Of a stretch of DNA of 7,730 nucleotides, positions 5,109-7,730 are shown piece by piece. Position 1 is the first letter of the stretch, and every line of letters starts with the position of its first letter. Origin of the DNA: Cyanobacteria bacterium UBA11153 (lineage in GTDB: Bacteria; Cyanobacteriota; Cyanobacteriia; Cyanobacteriales; Coleofasciculaceae); the NCBI GenBank assembly GCA_003511885.1, contig DOIX01000315.1:1-7730 (forward strand), read 5' to 3'. A program made the translations under genes and the position numbers. Under the pieces are notes generated by a model. That model was not told where the DNA came from and searched no databases. It was given only the letters and a program-made list of their open reading frames with translations.

Positions 5109-6520
5109 AAGCCATCGGCGATAAGCAAGGAAACTACAAATGTAGTTCCCTGACCTGAAACATAATCTAAATTTTGTTTAGCCCAACTCGATATAGTTGG
5201 GCTAAATACTTCTATGTTACCATCCATAAGCTCCACGAGTTCTTTGGCGATCGCTAATCCTAATCCTGTGCCGGGAATTGCTGTTTCGGCTTGGACTCCC
5301 CGATAATGTCGCTCAAATAAATGATTTATGTCTTGGGGCGGAATACCTGGACCAGTATCGCTAATGACAATGGCGATTTTTTGAGGTGAGGGGTGATTAC
5401 CGAGCTTTTCTCCATCAATAACGACTTGGATATAAATTTGTCCCTTAGCCGGGGTATACTTTAGGGCGTTGTCAATTAAATTGCTCAGTACTTCCCTTAA
5501 GGCTTTCCCATTGCCGAGTACGGGCGGTAAATGGGTAGGAACCGATACACTTAACTGTAAACCCCGTTCTTGCGCGATCGCATTGGCACTTACAAGCAAA
5601 GGTTCCAGCACATCGATAACTGAAATAGATTCTAGGCTTAAGGTTTTACCCGGAAGGAGAGTTATTACTCCTCCACTAGCTTCTAATCGAGAATCCTCAT
5701 CTTGAATGGTAATTGAAGATACTTCAGAAATGGTGGTAGATGGGAGGGGGAGTAAATTGCTTTCCCTGGGATAGATGTCCAGACATCTATCCAAGTCTTG
5801 AAGTAGCTCTTGCAAGCGATCGCTCTCTCGGATAATACTACCTGCAACCTCTTGATTTTTATCCCCCGATCGCAGTCGCCGAAATAGCAGTTTCCCAAAT
5901 GTTCGTAATGCTGTTAGGGGATTGCGAATTTGATGGAGTAGGTTATGGAGAAGATCGTTTTGTTGCCCTTGCAGCATCCTTTGTTGCGTTAATTGCTGTT
6001 CCACCCAAAATCTCCGCCGATCGATGAGATATGCAATAGTTAAAGTTCTAGCAATATGTTCAATCGCGGCTTGTTCGCGATCGTTCCATTGTCTATCTTC
6101 CCTACCAGTCACTAACAATCCCATCACCACTCCTTCATGGATGAGGGGTAAGACAATTTGGCGCTTTCCGTGGAAGGAGTTATCTTGCCAGTTTGGTGTC
6201 ACTTCTGGATCGATGTTAGCCTGCTGAGGTAAGAGTTGAGGGGTGACTCTTTTCAAGCGGCGCATCATCTCCCCCTGAGAATTGCGATCGCGCTCTGAGC
6301 TTGGGAAGTAATCTGGCAACAGTAGATCTGTTTCATCATCTTCCCAGATAGTCTCCGTTTCTGGATAAACCACTACCGGGATTAGCTTGGGTGTAGATTC
6401 TGCCACCAGTTCTTCTGTAGTTAAATATACCGCACCTAAAGCAGCCCCCATTCCTTGAGTTAATACAGCAACTTGGGATTGGCATAAGGCAACAAATTCA
6501 GAACTGGCAGGAATGAGCAT
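5105..6520 (-). CDS. hik2: GAF-domain sensor histidine kinase, Hik2/CSK-like
   Basis: This 471-residue soluble histidine kinase autophosphorylates and passes phosphate to a response regulator not encoded here. A GAF-like sensor region covers about 7-165. The dimerisation box is LLHQIRNPLTALRTFGKLL with phospho-acceptor H196. The ATPase domain covers about 335-468: N box SNLIDNALKY (N347, N351), G1 SDTGPGIPP (D388), F box LFERHYRG and G2 GTGLGLAIAKELVE (G417-G421). No membrane segment is present. The GAF-HisKA-ATPase order, the ALRTFGKLL box and the N-terminal FVALCQSQ with C13 fit the cyanobacterial Hik2 / plastid CSK family. As I recall, that family senses redox or salt stress through an iron-sulfur cluster on an N-terminal cysteine. 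The Hik2 assignment is inference; the kinase call is certain. A low-complexity linker (about 251-295) separates kinase subdomains. The ATG at 6518-6520 has no Shine-Dalgarno, and the leader is rich in inverted repeats. Confidence 0.9.
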   Translation of the reverse strand: MLIPASSEFVALCQSQVAVLTQGMGAALGAVYLTTEELVAESTPKLIPVVVYPETETIWEDDETDLLLPDYFPSSERDRNSQGEMMRRLKRVTPQLLPQQANIDPEVTPNWQDNSFHGKRQIVLPLIHEGVVMGLLVTGREDRQWNDREQAAIEHIARTLTIAYLIDRRRFWVEQQLTQQRMLQGQQNDLLHNLLHQIRNPLTALRTFGKLLFRRLRSGDKNQEVAGSIIRESDRLQELLQDLDRCLDIYPRESNLLPLPSTTISEVSSITIQDEDSRLEASGGVITLLPGKTLSLESISVIDVLEPLLVSANAIAQERGLQLSVSVPTHLPPVLGNGKALREVLSNLIDNALKYTPAKGQIYIQVVIDGEKLGNHPSPQKIAIVISDTGPGIPPQDINHLFERHYRGVQAETAIPGTGLGLAIAKELVELMDGNIEVFSPTISSWAKQNLDYVSGQGTTFVVSLLIADGL

Positions 6521-6537
6521 GATGATGATTTATCTAG

Positions 6538-6665
6538 TTCGCCGGGAATACCCCCACTATAGCGAAGGGGGATATATCGAACCCTATGCGAGTACCCAAG
6601 GGTAGTTTACTGGGGGATGAAAGGTCGTTAAATTAAGGGGTTCGATATACTCTCCATTCCCCCTT
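6538..6665 (-). promoter_or_regulatory. Inverted-repeat leader region upstream of the Hik2-like kinase
   Basis: TATATCGAACCCT (6573-6585) faces AGGGGTTCGATATA (6636-6649), complementary apart from one extra G. Just outside, AAGGGGG (6565-6571) faces CCCCCTT (6659-6665). Competing arms exist: CCCCC at 6551-6555 can pair with GGGGG at 6567-6571 or at 6612-6616, and TTCGC (6538-6542) can pair with GCGAA (6562-6566). The block ends 18 bp before the kinase start codon. It could be a folded leader with alternative states, or a repeat element that landed there. No clear promoter was found beyond it on the minus strand. Confidence 0.4.
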
Positions 6666-6787
6666 GCCCAAAATATTAAGTTTTGCTAAAATATATATAC
6701 ATTTATGACGCTATAAGGTAGCTAATAATCCTTACAAATCATACCATTTGAGCATTTGAGGAGTTTGTATCGAACATTAAAAGACAG

Positions 6788-6816
6788 TTGATATTTTGAG
6801 TTGAAGTCGATATACT
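6788..6816 (+). promoter_or_regulatory. Near-consensus sigma-70-type promoter
   Basis: TTGATA (6788-6793) and TATACT (6811-6816) are separated by exactly 17 nt. Each box matches the consensus at five of six positions. Transcription would start near 6823. The only plus-strand gene ahead is the DUF3155 gene at 7182, so the implied untranslated leader is about 360 nt, or the promoter serves a small RNA in between. This is the best promoter match I found in the window. Confidence 0.6.
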
Positions 6817-6822
6817 AACGAC

Positions 6823-7181
6823 GGCTTTTGTAACTAACATTACAACTCTTAGGTCAAACCTTGGTAATTTTTGGCAATTCCAGAAATTGCTCGCCTAAGA
6901 TCCAGACTCAGGTTTGAAACAGAACCTCAGTTGAAAGGGTCGGGAATGAGGTTTATTGCCTTTGATTTGGGTAGCATAACAAGCCCTTTCAACTTTGTTG
7001 TCACAATTGGCAGCGGCGCATTAGCGCAGCATAGATTGCAGCATAGATTACCAATTTGTTCCAGAAATGGAAAAAACAGGAATGCCTCAAAGGTATTACT
7101 GACAATTACCGGAATATTGAGGAAAGACCGGGCAATCGGCTTTCTATTATTAACTGTCATCAGACAGAGGAGGTAAAAAGG
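6823..7181 (+). ncRNA. Putative structured long 5' leader (or small RNA) upstream of the DUF3155 gene
   Basis: No credible protein is encoded here on either strand, yet hairpins are frequent. TTGTAA/TTACAA lies at 6828-6833/6840-6845, right at the predicted transcript start. AGTTGAAAGGG (6929-6939) pairs perfectly with CCCTTTCAACT (6984-6994), an 11-bp stem around 44 nt. GCGC/GCGC lies at 7016-7019/7024-7027. GAAAG-A-CCG pairs with CGG-CTTTC (7122-7130/7137-7144), an 8-bp stem with one bulged A ending 24 nt before the Shine-Dalgarno. GCAGCATAGATT is tandemly duplicated (7026-7049). I do not recognise a known riboswitch or RNA family. A cis-acting leader controlling DUF3155, an independent small RNA and decayed coding sequence are all possible. 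Confidence 0.4.
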
Positions 7182-7184
7182 TTG
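7169..7184 (+). promoter_or_regulatory. Shine-Dalgarno GGAGG and TTG start that set the DUF3155 N-terminus
   Basis: GGAGG (7169-7173, within AGAGGAGGT) lies 8 nt before the TTG at 7182-7184, which is ideal spacing. No ATG or GTG in the same frame lies between this site and the Arg-rich start of the conserved protein. The site therefore argues strongly for TTG initiation rather than an upstream ATG at 7056. Confidence 0.85.
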
Positions 7185-7499
7185 GCTAGAAGACGCAAGC
7201 GTAAAAGTCGCAGACGCCAAGAAGGGCGTAAGATTTTAGAGCATGTGCCTCAGTATAATATAGAAAGCGGCGAAGATAAACCAGTTACGGCAGCAAGAAA
7301 GTATATTCAATCGGCAGGAATCATTCCCCCTGCATTGCTGCTAGTTAAGCGAAATGAACATACAACAGACCGTTATTTCTGGGCAGAAAAAGGTTTATTT
7401 GGAGCTCAATACGTCGAAGAAAATCATTTTCTGTTCCCCAGTTTGCGCATCCTAGAGCCTTCTAAAGAAAAAGCTACCGTTGGCAGTAGTAGCCGCTAA
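7182..7499 (+). CDS. DUF3155-type conserved cyanobacterial protein, TTG start
   Basis: This 105-residue basic protein begins MARRRKRKSRRRQEGRK, a strongly Arg/Lys-rich N-terminus suggesting contact with nucleic acid. A conserved core follows, with HVPQYNIESGEDKPVTAARK (21-40), PPALLLVKRNEHTTDRYFWA (49-68) and GLFGAQYVEENHFLFPSLR (71-89), then a variable tail. I recognise the core as the DUF3155 family of cyanobacteria, from memory; its function is unknown. There is no signal peptide or membrane segment. The TTG at 7182 is chosen because GGAGG lies 8 nt upstream and the conserved sequence begins there. Reading from the ATG at 7056 adds 42 residues of non-conserved sequence that is probably leader RNA. 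The gene has its own promoter candidate (6788-6816) and a strong hairpin after it, so it is likely monocistronic. Confidence 0.85.
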   Translation: MARRRKRKSRRRQEGRKILEHVPQYNIESGEDKPVTAARKYIQSAGIIPPALLLVKRNEHTTDRYFWAEKGLFGAQYVEENHFLFPSLRILEPSKEKATVGSSSR

Positions 7500-7535
7500 T
7501 CTATTGTCAGGATAACTGAGTGACATCCACATGTT

Positions 7536-7576
7536 TTTAACCCTACTCAATTGTCAAGATTTTGAGTAGGGTTAAA
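7536..7576 (+). terminator. 15-bp perfect hairpin after the DUF3155 gene
   Basis: TTTAACCCTACTCAA (7536-7550) is the exact reverse complement of TTGAGTAGGGTTAAA (7562-7576), with an 11-nt loop. It begins 36 bp after the DUF3155 stop, where a terminator or 3'-end stabiliser is expected. The sequence after the stem (CTTATTAGG) has no strong T-run, so classical intrinsic termination is uncertain. Confidence 0.65.
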
Positions 7577-7595
7577 CTTATTAGGAGTCCTTTAA

Positions 7596-7703
7596 ATAAA
7601 TTATCGTATTGAATATAAAGTTTCTACAGGAACCATCCATCTAATTCAAGACTGTGCTACCAAAGAGGAAAGATTTAGCAGTTGTAAGCTCCGGCGCATC
7701 TAA
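7596..7703 (+). pseudogene. Small ORF with a Shine-Dalgarno but ATA in place of ATG
   Basis: AGGAG (7583-7587) is followed after 8 nt by ATA (7596-7598). The open frame then runs to a TAA at 7701-7703, giving 35 codons reading (I)NYRIEYKVSTGTIHLIQD and so on to KLRRI. With an ATG at 7596 this would look like a normal small gene. As it stands, there is no ATG, GTG or TTG in the frame. It may have lost its start codon, use a rare AUA start, or be open by chance. I do not recognise the product. No partner gene is visible, and the strong hairpin just upstream separates it from DUF3155. Confidence 0.3.
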
Positions 7704-7730
7704 ATTGGGGTTTGCTGAAAAAGTCTTTTG
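7654..7730 (+). CDS. Possible 5' end of a gene running off the window
   Basis: From a GTG at 7654-7656 a frame stays open to the window end and reads (M)LPKRKDLAVVSSGASKLG with further protein-like residues. It overlaps the small ORF at 7596-7703 in another frame, so at most one is likely real over the overlap. No good Shine-Dalgarno precedes the GTG, and the frame is closed by a stop at 7640-7642 just upstream. I do not recognise the family. Confidence 0.2.
   Translation, partial: MLPKRKDLAVVSSGASKLGFAEKVF

Noticed and set aside
5469..6227. Short frames inside the kinase gene (5469-5705, 5683-5898, 6024-6227)
   Set aside because: They overlap a full-length kinase with all motifs intact and are shadows of its codon pattern.
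7113..7144. GAGGAAAGACCGGGC resembles the conserved GAGGAAAGTCCGGGC of RNase P RNA
   Set aside because: A bacterial RNase P RNA needs roughly 350-400 nt with further conserved segments downstream. Here the DUF3155 gene starts within about 50 nt, and the other conserved parts are absent. The match is treated as chance, and the bases form a simple hairpin.
7056..7181. N-terminal extension of the DUF3155 protein from an ATG at 7056
   Set aside because: The extra 42 residues do not resemble the family, and the GGAGG-TTG pair at 7169-7184 explains the start better.
6871..7220. Overlapping open frames on both strands (plus 6871-7176, minus 6927-7220)
   Set aside because: Neither looks like a known protein, neither has a convincing ribosome binding site, and the minus one overlaps the DUF3155 start. 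The stretch fits an untranslated leader better.

Overview
The window looks like chromosomal DNA from a cyanobacterium, probably a filamentous or otherwise repeat-rich one. The octamer GCGATCGC (HIP1) occurs nine times. There is a heptanucleotide tandem array, several C/G-run and hairpin repeats between genes, an Uma2-family gene, an SLH-domain envelope protein, a GAF histidine kinase resembling Hik2/CSK, and a small protein of the cyanobacterial DUF3155 type. I see no transposase, phage gene, tRNA, rRNA or CRISPR array.

Layout. Bases 1-130 hold what may be the 3' end of an unidentified plus-strand gene. An AT-rich gap (131-420) carries a hairpin repeat and a 16-bp direct repeat. An Uma2 nuclease-like gene lies on the minus strand (421-996). 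Next comes a repeat-dense gap with the heptamer array (1100-1141), a 24-nt repeat (1157-1180) and a CT-rich block running into the start codon of rsmB (1269-2768, plus). rsmB contains an in-frame HIP1-rich insertion and ends inside an inverted copy of the CT-rich block. The following gap holds an inverted-repeat element (2780-2905), a second hairpin repeat (2920-2946) and the second 24-nt repeat (2963-2986). Then come a TerB-like gene (3085-3513) and a secreted SLH-domain protein (3830-5074), both plus. The SLH gene converges on a Hik2-like kinase (5105-6520, minus) across 30 bp containing a palindrome.

The last part is the most interesting. A 661-nt gap separates the kinase from the DUF3155 gene (7182-7499, plus). 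On the kinase side is an inverted-repeat region with alternative C/G pairings. On the other side is a near-consensus promoter (TTGATA-17-TATACT, 6788-6816), followed by about 360 nt of apparently non-coding, hairpin-rich sequence ending at a strong Shine-Dalgarno and a TTG start codon. This predicts a long structured leader, or a separate small RNA, upstream of a conserved protein of unknown function. A 15-bp perfect hairpin follows the gene. Past it is a small reading frame that has a good Shine-Dalgarno but ATA where ATG is expected.

The genes do not form an obvious operon or pathway. They are a ribosome-modification enzyme (RsmB), an envelope protein (SLH), a stress or redox sensor kinase (Hik2-like) and conserved proteins without assigned roles. 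They appear to be separately transcribed units divided by repeat-rich spacers.
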